In this document: positions 54,840 to 63,564 of the stretch, piece by piece
How the letters are laid out: every line of letters starts with the position of its first letter
Numbering within the stretch: the stretch's first letter is position 1
Source: Blastococcus xanthinilyticus
GTDB taxonomy: Bacteria; Actinomycetota; Actinomycetes; Mycobacteriales; Geodermatophilaceae
DNA: 64,000 nucleotides
Direction: 5' to 3'
Assembly: GCF_008124835.1 (NCBI RefSeq)
Contig: NZ_VNHW01000012.1
Location: 62,001 to 126,000 of the forward strand
The notes under the pieces: model-generated
Database searches by the model: none
Told to the model about the DNA's origin: nothing
The model's input: the letters and a program-made list of their open reading frames with translations, nothing else
Position numbers and translations under genes: made by a program

Positions 54840-56206
54840 CGGGGGCGGGGGACGCGGCGGTCCGGGAGGTCCGCGCCGCGCTGGTCGGCCGCGGGCCGGT
54901 CGGCCAGCTCCCGGCCGCGTTCCTCGCCGGGGTCACCCGGTTCGCCCGCCCGGCGCCGGCCGAGCTCGACGCGCAGCGGTCGGCGGCGGAGGACCTCGCC
55001 GCCCGGCTGGCCACCGGTGAGGTGGGGGAGCAGGACCTGCCCCTGCTCACGCGGGTGCTCTTCTTCGCCGGGCACGCCGACCTCCTCGCCGCGGCCGGGC
55101 TGCCGGTGCCCGGCTACGACGTGCTGGGCGGGTTCCGGGACAACCTGGCCCGCCCGCTGGGGCCGCGGCTCCCCGAGCGGCCGACGGCGGGCGGACGGCG
55201 CTGGCGGCTGCTCGGCCGCACCGTCGGCTTCCCGATCGGGGTGCCCGCCTGCGTGCTGAACGGCAGCGAGGCCTGGGTGCGGCACAACGTGGCGGGCGGC
55301 TACCGCGTGCTGACCTACAAGACCGTCCGCGGACGGGAGCACCCACCCAACGAGCAGCCGAACTGGACGTTCGCGCCGGGCGCACGGTCGAGCCTGCCCC
55401 CGGGCGCGGCGGCCGAGGTGGTCTCCGACCCGTGGAGCTGGGTGCCGCCGGGGGACCCCGCGGTGAGCACGGTCAACTCCTTCGGGGTGCCCTCGCCGGC
55501 GCCCGAGGAGTGGATGGCCGACCTGGCGCGCTCGCTGGCCGCCGTCGGGGACGACGCGCTGCTCCTGGTCAGCGTCATGGGGGAGGGGGACGGCGCCGAC
55601 CTGGTGACCGACTTCGCCCGGACGGCTCGGCTGGCCGAGGAGGCCGGTGCACCGGTCGTGGAGCTCAACCTGTCCTGCCCCAACACGCTGAGCGCCTCGG
55701 CCGACGGCGTGAAGCCGCCGCTGTGCCTGGACGCCGACGCCACCGTCGCGGTGGTGGAGGCGGTGCGGCGGGCGCTGGACGACCGCACCGGGCTGGTGGC
55801 GAAGCTGTCCTGGCTGGACGAGCCGGCGCTGGCCGCGCTCGTGCCCCGGCTGGTCCCGCTGGTCGACGGCATCGCCGGCATCAACACCCTGCAGAGCCGG
55901 GTGCGCCGCAGCGACGGCGCCGCCACCTTCCCGGGCCGGGAGCTGGCCGGGCTCTCCGGCATCGCGATCCGGGAGCCGGCGCTGGACTTCACCCGCCGGC
56001 TGGTCGCCCTGCGCGCCGCCGGGCGGGCGCACTTCGACGTCCTCGCCATGGGTGGGGTCACCGACCCCGCCTCGTTCGAGGCGCTGTTCACCGCCGGCGC
56101 CGACGCGGTGCAGTCGGCCGCCGGCGCCTTCGCCGACCCGTTCCTCGCCCGGCGCTGCATCGCCGCCCTGGGGGAGACCCTGCCCCGAGCCGTGGAGGCC
56201 CCGTGA
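54836..56206 (+). CDS. pyrD: Dihydroorotate dehydrogenase, divergent class-1-type active site
   Basis: Position between carB and pyrF and FMN-barrel motifs identify PyrD, which oxidises dihydroorotate to orotate. The 456-residue product is about 100 residues longer than usual. Residues 1-130 are an extension of unknown role. Active-site segments are [17 protein letters not shown] (Lys 162), [11 protein letters not shown], and ELNLSCPNT with Cys 281; the FMN phosphate site is [13 protein letters not shown] and [12 protein letters not shown]. Cys in N-x-S-C-P-N is the class 1 catalytic base, whereas class 2 quinone-linked enzymes have Ser. No pyrK electron-transfer gene is present. GTG 54836 overlaps the carB stop. 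Confidence 0.88.
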
Positions 56207-56222
56207 CCGACCAGGTGCCCGC

Positions 56223-57119
56223 ATGAGCCCGACGGTTCCCCCGGGCGGCGTCCCCGGGCGCCGGCCGGACTTCGCCGACGTCGAGCCCTTCGGCATGCGG
56301 CTGTCCGCCGCGGTCGCCGCCCGCGGGCCGCTGTGCGTGGGCCTCGACCCGCACCGGTCGCTGCTGATCGACTGGGGCGTCGGCGACGACCTGGACGGAC
56401 TGCGCCGCTTCACCGACGCGGTGGTAGAGGCGCTCGCCGGGAGCGTGGCCGTGCTCAAGCCGCAGATGGCCTTCTACGAGCGTTTCGGTTCGCGGGGCCT
56501 GGCGGTACTCGAGGAAGCGGTCGCCGCCTGCCGCGCGGCCGGGGCGCTGGTGCTGCTGGACGCCAAGCGCGGGGACATCGGCTCGACGATGGAGGCCTAC
56601 GCCGACTACCTGCGCAGCGACCACCCGCTGCAGGTGGACGCGATGACCGTGAGCCCGTACCTGGGACCGGAGTCGCTGGCGCCGGCGGTGCGCACCGCCG
56701 AGCGCTCCGGCGGCGGCCTGTTCGTGCTGGCCCGCACGTCGAACCCCGATGCCGCGACCTTCCAGCACGCGACGGTGGGGGACCGGTCGGTCGCCCAAGC
56801 CGTCGTCGACACCGTGTGCGGCTGGAACACCCGGCACCCCGAGGACGTCGTGGTCGGCTTCGGCCCCTCCCTGGGATCCTTCGGGCTCGTCGTCGGCGCC
56901 ACGCTGCCCGAGCTGGACGTCGACCTCGATTCACTGGGGGGCCCGGTCCTGGCGCCGGGGCTCGGCGCCCAGGGCGGCTCGGTGGCCGATCTGCGCCGGC
57001 TGTTCGGGCGGGCCCGCGCGGTCGTCCCCACGGTGTCGCGGGACGTGCTGTCGGCCGGTCCGGACGCCGGGGCGCTGCGGGCGGCCGCGGACCGCTGGGC
57101 GGACGCGCTGGCGGCCTGA
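56223..57119 (+). CDS. pyrF: Orotidine 5'-phosphate decarboxylase, type 2
   Basis: Final step to UMP. The 298-residue protein is the type 2 subfamily common in actinobacteria, with the catalytic segment LDAKRGDIGSTMEAYADY (about 118-135), CVGLDPHRSLL near 40 and the phosphate loop LAPGLGAQGGSVADL. ATG 56223 overlaps the stop of a 7-codon mini-frame (56203-56226) that itself overlaps the pyrD stop. It ends the pyr operon; no strong terminator follows. Confidence 0.95.
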   Translation: MSPTVPPGGVPGRRPDFADVEPFGMRLSAAVAARGPLCVGLDPHRSLLIDWGVGDDLDGLRRFTDAVVEALAGSVAVLKPQMAFYERFGSRGLAVLEEAVAACRAAGALVLLDAKRGDIGSTMEAYADYLRSDHPLQVDAMTVSPYLGPESLAPAVRTAERSGGGLFVLARTSNPDAATFQHATVGDRSVAQAVVDTVCGWNTRHPEDVVVGFGPSLGSFGLVVGATLPELDVDLDSLGGPVLAPGLGAQGGSVADLRRLFGRARAVVPTVSRDVLSAGPDAGALRAAADRWADALAA

Positions 57120-57468
57120 CCAGCGGTCCCGGCGTCCGGTGGGCCCGGACCGTGCCCGGGGGCTCGGCGTGTCGTGTGCTCGGCGTGTCGGGTGGCGGAC
57201 CGCTCCCGGGCTCCCGGCGCGGGCGAATGGAACGGGGACGGCCGTATACCGCTCGACCTGCGCTGATCACGTAGCGTCACGAGATGGGGCGACGACGGTG
57301 GCGAGTCGCGGATGGCGCGTCCGGGCGGCGACCTGCCGGGCAGTGTGACCAGCAGATTTGCTCCCGGCGACGGGGACCGAGAGGCTCCGGGTGAGACGTG
57401 ATCCGTCTCGACGAACCGAACGAGCGCCGGTCTCCACGAGGCCGGCGACGACACGATTGGGTTGCACC
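57120..57468 (+). other. 349-bp interval between pyrF and mihF
   Basis: No gene is supported here. It holds a direct repeat (CTCGGCGTGTCG twice near 57161-57190), a putative -10 at 57272, and in the mihF leader a hairpin GAGACG-TGATC-CGTCTC (57393-57409) and a GCCGG/CCGGC pair (57426-57446). The leader from 57284 to the mihF ATG would be about 185 nt. Confidence 0.6.
57272..57277 (+). promoter_or_regulatory. Putative -10 element (TAGCGT) for mihF
   Basis: TAGCGT is the only good TANNNT match in the gap before mihF and would yield a ~185-nt leader, long by the standard of this window. Confidence 0.4.
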
Positions 57469-57825
57469 ATGCCCCTGCCTGAACTGTCCCCGGAACAGCG
57501 GGCCGCCGCCCTGGAGAAGGCTGCCGCGGCCCGCAAGGCGCGCGCCGAGCTGCGCGAGCGGCTCAAGAGCAAGGGCGCCACCGTCGGTGACGTCCTGAAG
57601 CAGGGCGAGTCCGACGAAGTGATCGGCAAGATGCGCGTGTCCGCCGTCCTGGAGTCCCTGCCGGGCGTCGGCAAGGCCCGGGCTGCGAAGATCATGGAAC
57701 GCCTGGAGATCTCCCCGACGCGCCGCGTCCGGGGTCTGGGCGCCAACCAGCGGCGGGCCCTGGAGGCCGAGTTCGGGAGCGACCAGGTCGTTCCCGAGCA
57801 GGTTCCCGTCGACGGCTCCGTCTGA
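57469..57825 (+). CDS. mihF: Actinobacterial integration host factor (mIHF/sIHF)
   Basis: Nucleoid-associated protein that binds and bends DNA; the mycobacterial form was found as the cofactor for phage L5 integration. The 118-residue product has a long N-terminal helix ([20 protein letters not shown]), then a helix-two-turn-helix-like DNA-binding region ([31 protein letters not shown]) and a short Glu/Pro tail. ATG 57469 begins [10 protein letters not shown], the family norm; longer upstream frames are not conserved. It precedes gmk and rpoZ, as in Streptomyces and mycobacteria. Confidence 0.95.
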   Translation: MPLPELSPEQRAAALEKAAAARKARAELRERLKSKGATVGDVLKQGESDEVIGKMRVSAVLESLPGVGKARAAKIMERLEISPTRRVRGLGANQRRALEAEFGSDQVVPEQVPVDGSV

Positions 57826-57869
57826 GGGGAGCCGTCGGCACCGCCGACGACCCCGGGCGAGGACGACGA

Positions 57870-58457
57870 GTGGCTGCAGCGACACCGGCACGGCTGACCG
57901 TGCTCTCCGGACCCTCAGGGGTCGGCAAGGGCACCGTGGTCGCCGAGGTCCGGCGCCGGCACCCCGATGTGTGGGTGTCGGTGTCGGCCACCACTCGTCG
58001 TCCCCGGCCCGGTGAGGTCGACGGCGTGCATTACCACTTCGTCGACGAGGCCGAGTTCGACCGGCTGATCGCCGCCGACGGGCTGCTGGAGTGGGCCGAG
58101 TACGCGGGCAACCGCTACGGCACCCCGGTGGCGCCGGTGCGGGCCCAGCTCGCCTCGGGGCGCCCGGCGCTGCTGGAGATCGAGCTGCAGGGGGCCCGGC
58201 AGGTGCGGGCGCGGGCGCCGGAGGCCCAGCTGGTCTTCCTGGCCCCGCCGTCGTGGGCCGAGCTGGTCAGCCGGCTGGCCGGCCGGGGCTCCGAGCCGGC
58301 CGCCGTCCAGGAGCGCCGGCTGGCCATCGCGCAGGCCGAGCTCGACTCCTCCGGGGAGTTCGACGTGGTGGTCGTCAACGACGACGTGGCCCGTGCCGCC
58401 GACGAATTGGTAGGATTGCTGACTGCGCCCTCGCCCGGACTCGTGCCGGGGGAGTAG
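57870..58457 (+). CDS. gmk: Guanylate kinase
   Basis: Phosphorylates GMP to GDP. The 195-residue protein has the P-loop [11 protein letters not shown], the GMP-binding block [37 protein letters not shown], and the lid R-x-x-R segment [12 protein letters not shown] 57870 has GAGG 7 nt upstream. It lies between mihF and rpoZ; the gene for the RNA polymerase omega subunit follows through a hairpin-containing spacer. Confidence 0.96.
   Translation: MAAATPARLTVLSGPSGVGKGTVVAEVRRRHPDVWVSVSATTRRPRPGEVDGVHYHFVDEAEFDRLIAADGLLEWAEYAGNRYGTPVAPVRAQLASGRPALLEIELQGARQVRARAPEAQLVFLAPPSWAELVSRLAGRGSEPAAVQERRLAIAQAELDSSGEFDVVVVNDDVARAADELVGLLTAPSPGLVPGE
58411..58416 (+). promoter_or_regulatory. Putative -10 element (TAGGAT) for rpoZ
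   Basis: TAGGAT lies inside the 3' end of gmk, following TTGG, 117 nt before the rpoZ GTG. Tentative; it would give rpoZ a leader containing the 58465-58504 hairpin. Confidence 0.3.
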
Positions 58458-58464
58458 CGCCCAC

Positions 58465-58504
58465 GAGGAAGAGCTCCGCCGGTGGTCCCGCCGGCTGCTT
58501 CCTC
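58465..58504 (+). promoter_or_regulatory. Hairpin in the gmk-rpoZ spacer
   Basis: GAGGAAG (58465-58471) pairs with CTTCCTC (58498-58504), with an inner GCCGG/CCGGC stem. It could be a partial terminator for gmk or an RNA-processing site before rpoZ, whose AGGAG site lies just downstream. Confidence 0.45.
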
Positions 58505-58533
58505 CCGCCATCGAATGAGGAGCACGCCCGCCC

Positions 58534-58797
58534 GTGTCCGGAGTCGCACCCGCCCCCGAGGGCATCACCAACCCGCCGATCGACGAGCTGCTCGAGCGCA
58601 CCACGAGCAAGTACGGGCTGGTCATCTTCGCCGCCAAGCGCGCGCGCCAGATCAACGCCTACTACAGCCAGCTCTCCGAGGGCCTGCTCGAGTACGTCGG
58701 CCCGCTGGTCGACACCGCGCCGCAGGAGAAGCCCCTCTCGATCGCGCTGCGTGAGATCAACGAGGGCCTGCTGGCCCACGCCGCCGGCGAGAACTGA
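58534..58797 (+). CDS. rpoZ: DNA-directed RNA polymerase omega subunit
   Basis: Small RNA polymerase subunit that assists beta' assembly. The 87-residue protein has the conserved [20 protein letters not shown] start, the [13 protein letters not shown] core that wraps the beta' tail, and [16 protein letters not shown] near the end. GTG 58534 follows AGGAG. A strong terminator hairpin follows at 58839. Confidence 0.96.
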   Translation: MSGVAPAPEGITNPPIDELLERTTSKYGLVIFAAKRARQINAYYSQLSEGLLEYVGPLVDTAPQEKPLSIALREINEGLLAHAAGEN

Positions 58798-58838
58798 TCA
58801 GGCTGGTGACGCCCGTCGTCACCGCCCTTTGTAGTGAG

Positions 58839-58866
58839 GACGCCCCCGGCAGGTGCCGGGGGCGTC
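58839..58866 (+). terminator. Terminator after rpoZ
   Basis: Perfect 13-bp inverted repeat GACGCCCCCGGCA (58839-58851) and its complement (58854-58866) with a GG loop, between rpoZ and coaBC. Confidence 0.75.
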
Positions 58867-58891
58867 GTCGTGCCTGGGGGAGGATGAGCGC

Positions 58892-60109
58892 ATGAGCCGG
58901 ATCGTGCTGGGCGTCAGCGGTGGCGTGGCCGCCTACAAGGCCGCCCTGCTGCTGCGGGCGTTCACCGAGGCCGGGCACGACGTGCGCGTCGTCCCGACCC
59001 CCGGCGCGCTGCACTTCGTCGGGTCCGCGACGTTCGAGGCGCTGTCGGGCAACCCGGTCACCACCGACGTCTGGTCCGACGTCCCCGAGGTCGCGCACGT
59101 GCGCATCGGCCAGACCGCCGACCTCGTGGTGGTGGCCCCGGCCACCGCCGACCTGCTCGCCCGCGCCGCCGCGGGGCGGGCCGACGACCTGCTCACCGCC
59201 ACGCTGCTCACCGCGCACTGCCCGGTCGTGTTCGTGCCGGCCATGCACACCGAGATGTGGCTGCACCCCGCCACCCAGGACAACGTCGCCACGCTGCGCC
59301 GCCGGGGCTCGATCGTGCTGCCGCCGGCCGTCGGCCGGCTCACCGGACCCGACTCCGGTCCCGGCCGGCTGCCCGAGCCGGCCGACATCGCCGCGCTGGC
59401 CGCGGTCGTGCTCGAGCAGGGCGCCGACGCCCTGCCCCGGGACCTCGCCGGGCGCCGGGTGGTCATCAGCGCCGGTGGCACCCGCGAGCCGCTGGACCCG
59501 GTGCGCTACCTCGGCAACCGGTCCTCGGGCAAGCAGGGCTGGGCCCTGGCCCGGGTCGCCGCCGCGCGCGGCGCCGAGGTCGTCCTGGTCGCGGCCAACG
59601 TGGAGCTGCCGGCGCCGTTCGGGGTCCGGGTGGTCCCGGTCGGGACCGCCGAGGAGCTGCGCGCCGCCGTGCTGGCCGAGTCGGCGGGGGCCGATGTCGT
59701 GGTCATGAGCGCCGCGGTCGCCGACTTCCGGCCGGCCGGCGTCGCCGCCGCCAAGATGAAGAAGGGCGCCGCCAGCGAGCCGACCGCGATCGAGCTGGTG
59801 CGCAACCCCGACGTGCTCGTCGAGCTGGTCGCTGCCCGGTCGCCGGGGCAGCTGGTCGTCGGCTTCGCCGCCGAGACCGGCGACGACGACGGCGACGTGC
59901 TCACCCACGCCCGCGCGAAGCTCGCCCGCAAGGGGTGCGATCTGCTCGTGGTCAACGACGTCTCGGCCGGGCAGGTGTTCGGCCGGGCGGAGAACGCCGT
60001 CGTCCTCCTGTCCGCCGACGGGCCGCCCACCGAGCTGCCCCGGGGCAGCAAGGACGCCGTGGCCGCCGGCATCTGGACGGCGGTGGCCGGCCGCCTCGCT
60101 CCGGCCTGA
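58892..60109 (+). CDS. coaBC: Bifunctional phosphopantothenoylcysteine decarboxylase / phosphopantothenate--cysteine ligase
   Basis: Two consecutive steps of coenzyme A synthesis. The 405-residue protein has an N-terminal FMN-binding CoaC domain ([35 protein letters not shown]) and a C-terminal CoaB domain ([47 protein letters not shown]). ATG 58892 has GGGGAGG about 8 nt upstream; an earlier in-frame start at 58853 lies in the terminator stem and is rejected. Confidence 0.96.
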   Translation: MSRIVLGVSGGVAAYKAALLLRAFTEAGHDVRVVPTPGALHFVGSATFEALSGNPVTTDVWSDVPEVAHVRIGQTADLVVVAPATADLLARAAAGRADDLLTATLLTAHCPVVFVPAMHTEMWLHPATQDNVATLRRRGSIVLPPAVGRLTGPDSGPGRLPEPADIAALAAVVLEQGADALPRDLAGRRVVISAGGTREPLDPVRYLGNRSSGKQGWALARVAAARGAEVVLVAANVELPAPFGVRVVPVGTAEELRAAVLAESAGADVVVMSAAVADFRPAGVAAAKMKKGAASEPTAIELVRNPDVLVELVAARSPGQLVVGFAAETGDDDGDVLTHARAKLARKGCDLLVVNDVSAGQVFGRAENAVVLLSADGPPTELPRGSKDAVAAGIWTAVAGRLAPA

Positions 60110-60144
60110 CGGACGCCGCGATACCTCCCGCGGTCCCGCGCCGG

Positions 60145-60150
60145 TAACGT
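60145..60150 (+). promoter_or_regulatory. Putative -10 element (TAACGT) for metK
   Basis: TAACGT lies 53 nt before GTG 60204 in the gap after coaBC, predicting a ~47-nt leader with AGGGAG at 60193-60198. The leader is too short for the known SAM riboswitch classes. Confidence 0.4.
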
Positions 60151-60203
60151 GCGCACCCGGTGCGCCGCACCGACCCCCCGCCGTCACACCCCAGGGAGCC
60201 CGA

Positions 60204-61400
60204 GTGCCACGCCGCCTCTTCACGTCCGAGTCGGTGACCGAGGGCCACCCGGACAAGATCGCCGACCAGATCAGCGACTCGATCCTGGACGCGATGCTCA
60301 CGCAGGACCCGCGCAGCCGGGTCGCCGTCGAGACCCTCATCACCACCGGCCAGGTCCACATCGCCGGCGAGGTCACCACCGCCGGCTACGTCGACATCCC
60401 GGCGATCGTCCGCGAGACGGTGCTGCGGATCGGGTACGACTCCTCCCGCAAGGGCTTCGACGGCGCGTCCTGCGGCGTCAGCGTCTCCATCGGCGCGCAG
60501 TCGCCGGACATCGCGCAGGGTGTCGACACCGGCTACGAGGCGCGCACCGGCGGCACCTCCGACGACGCGATCGAGCGCCAGGGCGCCGGCGACCAGGGGC
60601 TGATGTTCGGCTACGCCACCGACGAGACCCCCGAGCTGATGCCGCTGCCGATCGCGCTGGCGCACCGGCTGTCCCGGCGCCTGTCCGCGGTGCGCAAGGA
60701 CGGCTCGGTGCCCTACCTGCGGCCCGACGGCAAGACCCAGGTCACCGTCGTCTACGAGGACGACCGGCCGGTCGCGGTCGACACCGTGGTGGTCTCCTCG
60801 CAGCACGCCGAGGACATCTCGATCGAGACGCTGCTGACCCCGGACATCGAGGAGCTCGTCGTCGAGCCCGAGCTGGCCGCCCTCGGCCTGCCCACGACGG
60901 GGCACCGGCTCCTGGTCAACCCGACGGGCAAGTTCGTCATCGGCGGCCCGATGGGTGACGCCGGGCTGACCGGACGCAAGATCATCGTCGACACCTACGG
61001 CGGCATGGCCCGCCACGGCGGCGGTGCCTTCTCGGGCAAGGACCCGTCGAAGGTCGACCGCTCCGGCGCCTACGCGATGCGCTGGGTGGCGAAGAACGTC
61101 GTCGCCGCCGGGCTCGCCCGCCGGTGCGAGGTGCAGGTGGCGTACGCGATCGGCGCCGCGCACCCGGTCGGGCTGTTCGTCGACACGCACGGCACCGGCA
61201 CGGTCGCCGACGAGGTGCTGGAGAAGGCGATCGGCTCGGTGTTCGACCTGCGCCCCGGCGCGATCGTCCGCGACCTGGACCTGCTGCGGCCCATCTACGG
61301 CCCCACCGCCGCCTACGGCCACTTCGGCCGCGCCGACCTGGACCTGCCGTGGGAGCGGCTGGACCGCGTCGAGGCGCTGCGCTCGGCCGTCGGGGCCTGA
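60204..61400 (+). CDS. metK: S-adenosylmethionine synthetase
   Basis: Makes SAM from methionine and ATP. The 398-residue protein has [16 protein letters not shown] at the N-terminus, the hexapeptide GAGDQG, and the P-loop-like [16 protein letters not shown] near 273. Length and motifs are normal. GTG 60204 has AGGGAG 5 nt upstream. A strong hairpin follows the stop. Confidence 0.98.
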   Translation: MPRRLFTSESVTEGHPDKIADQISDSILDAMLTQDPRSRVAVETLITTGQVHIAGEVTTAGYVDIPAIVRETVLRIGYDSSRKGFDGASCGVSVSIGAQSPDIAQGVDTGYEARTGGTSDDAIERQGAGDQGLMFGYATDETPELMPLPIALAHRLSRRLSAVRKDGSVPYLRPDGKTQVTVVYEDDRPVAVDTVVVSSQHAEDISIETLLTPDIEELVVEPELAALGLPTTGHRLLVNPTGKFVIGGPMGDAGLTGRKIIVDTYGGMARHGGGAFSGKDPSKVDRSGAYAMRWVAKNVVAAGLARRCEVQVAYAIGAAHPVGLFVDTHGTGTVADEVLEKAIGSVFDLRPGAIVRDLDLLRPIYGPTAAYGHFGRADLDLPWERLDRVEALRSAVGA

Positions 61401-61413
61401 CGGCGGACGCCGT

Positions 61414-61442
61414 CGCCCCCACCGGAGCTGTCGGTGGGGGCG
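61414..61442 (+). terminator. Terminator after metK
   Basis: Perfect 11-bp inverted repeat CGCCCCCACCG (61414-61424) and its complement (61432-61442) with loop GAGCTGT, in the 56-bp gap before priA. Confidence 0.75.
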
Positions 61443-61456
61443 GGGAGACTGGTCCG

Positions 61457-63418
61457 GTGCAGGTGGCCCGGGTCGTCGTCGACGTCCCGCTGGCCCACCT
61501 GGACCGGCCGTTCGACTACGCCGTCCCGGAGAAGTTCGCCGGCACCGTGCAGGCCGGCTGCCGGGTGCGGGTGCGTTTCCGCGGCCGGCTCGTCGACGGC
61601 GTCGTGTGGGAGCTGGCGGACACCACCGAGTTCGCGGGCGCGCTGCAGCCGCTGTCCCACGTGCCCTCCGGCGAGCCGGTGCTCACCCCGCAGGTCGCGC
61701 GGCTGGTGCGCGCCGTCGCCGACCGGTACGCGGGCACCGCCAGCGACGTCCTGCGGCTGGCGCTGCCGCCCCGCCGGGCCGCGGCGGAGAAGCGCGAGTC
61801 GCCCACGCCCGAGGCGCTGCCCGCCGTGCCCGACCCGGCCGGGTTCGCCCGCTACCCGGCCGGGCCCGCCCTGCTGGGTGCGCTGGCCGAGGGACGGCCG
61901 GCGCGCGCGGTCTGGACGGCGCTGCCCGGCGAGGACTGGCCCAGCCGACTGGTCGAGCTGTGCCGCGCGGCGCTCTCCGGCCGGCGCGGGTCGCTGGTCG
62001 TCGTGCCCGACGGCAAGGACCTGGACCGGCTGACCGCGGCGGCGGAGCGGCTGCTGCCCGAGCACTCCTTCACGGTGCTGCGGGCCGACGACTCGCCGGA
62101 GAAGCGCTACCGGCGGTTCCTGGCCGCCTCGCGCGGCGCCGCGCAGGTGGTGCTGGGCACCCGGGCGGCGATGTTCGCGCCCGTCCGGGACCTCGGCCTG
62201 GTGGTCGTCTGGGACGACGGCGACGACCTGCACTCCGACGAGCACGCTCCCTATCCGCACGCCCGCGACGTCCTGGTGCAGCGGGCGTGGCTGGACTCCT
62301 GCGCCGCCGTCGTCGCCGGGACCTCCCGCACCGCCGAGGCGGCGCTGCTGGTCGAGTCCGGGTGGGCGCACGAGCTGGTCGCCGACCGTGCCGCCCTGCG
62401 CGCCGCCGCGCCCCGGGTGCAGGCGCTGGGCGAGGACTTCGAGCTGGCCCGAGACGCCGCCGCCCGCACCGCGCGGCTGCCGTCCCTGGCCTTCGACACC
62501 GCGCGCAGTGCGCTGGCCGCCGGGACCCCGGTGCTCGTGCAGGTGCCCCGGCGGGGCTACGTCCCGTCCCTGTCCTGCGCCCGCTGCCGCGCCCCGGCCC
62601 GGTGCCCCCACTGCGCCGGCCCCCTCGGCATCTCCCCGCGCCCGGGGCCGGGGGGCGGCCGCATCCCCGCCTGCCGCTGGTGCGCCCGGCCGGCCGCCAC
62701 CTTCGACTGCCCGCACTGCCACGGCACGAAGCTGCGGGCGGCGGTGGTGGGGGAGTCGCGCACCGCCGAGGAGCTCGCCCGGGCTTTTCCGGGCACGACC
62801 GTCCGCACGTCGGGCAGCACCTCGGGCGTGCTCGCGACGGTGCCCGCCGGCCCGGCCCTGGTGGTGGCCACCCCGGGCGCGGAGCCGGTCGCCGACGGCG
62901 GCTACGGGGCCGCGCTGCTGCTGGACTCGTGGGCGCTGCTCGGCCGGGCCGACCTGCGGGCCGGCGAGGAGACGCTCCGCCGCTGGACGAACGCCGCGGC
63001 CCTGGTGCGCCCGGCGCCGGCCGGGGGACGCGTCATCGTCGCCGCCGACGCCGCGCACCCGGTCGTCCAGGCGCTGGTGCGGTGGGATCCGGCGTGGCTG
63101 GCCGCCCGCGAGCTGGCCGACCGCCGGGAGCTCGGGTTCCCCCCGGTCACCCGGATGGCGTCGCTGGCGGGGTCACCGGCCGCGCTCGCGGAGTTCCTGG
63201 CCGCGGCCCGGCTGCCGGCCGACGCCGACCTGCTCGGGCCGGTGCCGGAGCGGCCTCGGCCCGGTCAGGAGGGGGAGCGCGAGCGCTATCTGGTGCGGGT
63301 GCCGCGCGCCGAGGGCGCAGCCCTGGCCCACGCCCTGGCCGAGGTGCAGGGCGTCCGCAGCGCGAAGAAGGCCCCCGAGCACGTCCGCGTGCAGCTCGAC
63401 CCGCTCGACCTCGTCTGA
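61457..63418 (+). CDS. priA: PriA-like replication restart protein lacking helicase motifs
   Basis: The 653-residue protein has the N-terminal 3' DNA-binding domain (ARVVVDVPLAHLDRPFDYAVP, VRVRFRGRLVDGVVW) and the zinc-binding cluster (CARCRAPARCPHC, CRWCARPA, CPHCHG). The Walker A site is degraded to WTALPGEDW and the DEAH box to WDDGDD, so ATPase/helicase activity is unlikely. Loss of these motifs is known for actinobacterial PriA. GTG 61457 lies 6 nt after GAGACT, a weak leaderless -10. Role in fork restart is inferred from the family. Confidence 0.92.
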   Translation: MQVARVVVDVPLAHLDRPFDYAVPEKFAGTVQAGCRVRVRFRGRLVDGVVWELADTTEFAGALQPLSHVPSGEPVLTPQVARLVRAVADRYAGTASDVLRLALPPRRAAAEKRESPTPEALPAVPDPAGFARYPAGPALLGALAEGRPARAVWTALPGEDWPSRLVELCRAALSGRRGSLVVVPDGKDLDRLTAAAERLLPEHSFTVLRADDSPEKRYRRFLAASRGAAQVVLGTRAAMFAPVRDLGLVVVWDDGDDLHSDEHAPYPHARDVLVQRAWLDSCAAVVAGTSRTAEAALLVESGWAHELVADRAALRAAAPRVQALGEDFELARDAAARTARLPSLAFDTARSALAAGTPVLVQVPRRGYVPSLSCARCRAPARCPHCAGPLGISPRPGPGGGRIPACRWCARPAATFDCPHCHGTKLRAAVVGESRTAEELARAFPGTTVRTSGSTSGVLATVPAGPALVVATPGAEPVADGGYGAALLLDSWALLGRADLRAGEETLRRWTNAAALVRPAPAGGRVIVAADAAHPVVQALVRWDPAWLAARELADRRELGFPPVTRMASLAGSPAALAEFLAAARLPADADLLGPVPERPRPGQEGERERYLVRVPRAEGAALAHALAEVQGVRSAKKAPEHVRVQLDPLDLV

Positions 63419-63552
63419 GAGCAGGTTGCTCAGGCGTTCCGGGTCGTGAACCGTGGGCAGGCCACTGGTCGACCAGCGGCCCCGATGGGCGCCCGGGCCG
63501 TCGTGCGCCGCGTCCGGGCAGCGCTGGGGGAGGACGCCGCGGAGCCCCCACC

Positions 63553-63558
63553 TACGAT
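63553..63558 (+). promoter_or_regulatory. Putative leaderless -10 (TACGAT) for def
   Basis: TACGAT ends 6 nt before GTG 63565 with no Shine-Dalgarno between. The preceding 130 bp after priA hold only a small GAGCA/TGCTC hairpin (63419-63431). Confidence 0.5.
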
Positions 63559-63564
63559 CGTCGG

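Noticed and set aside
60110-60203. SAM riboswitch before metK
   Set aside because: The predicted leader is only about 47 nt and shows no multi-stem architecture.
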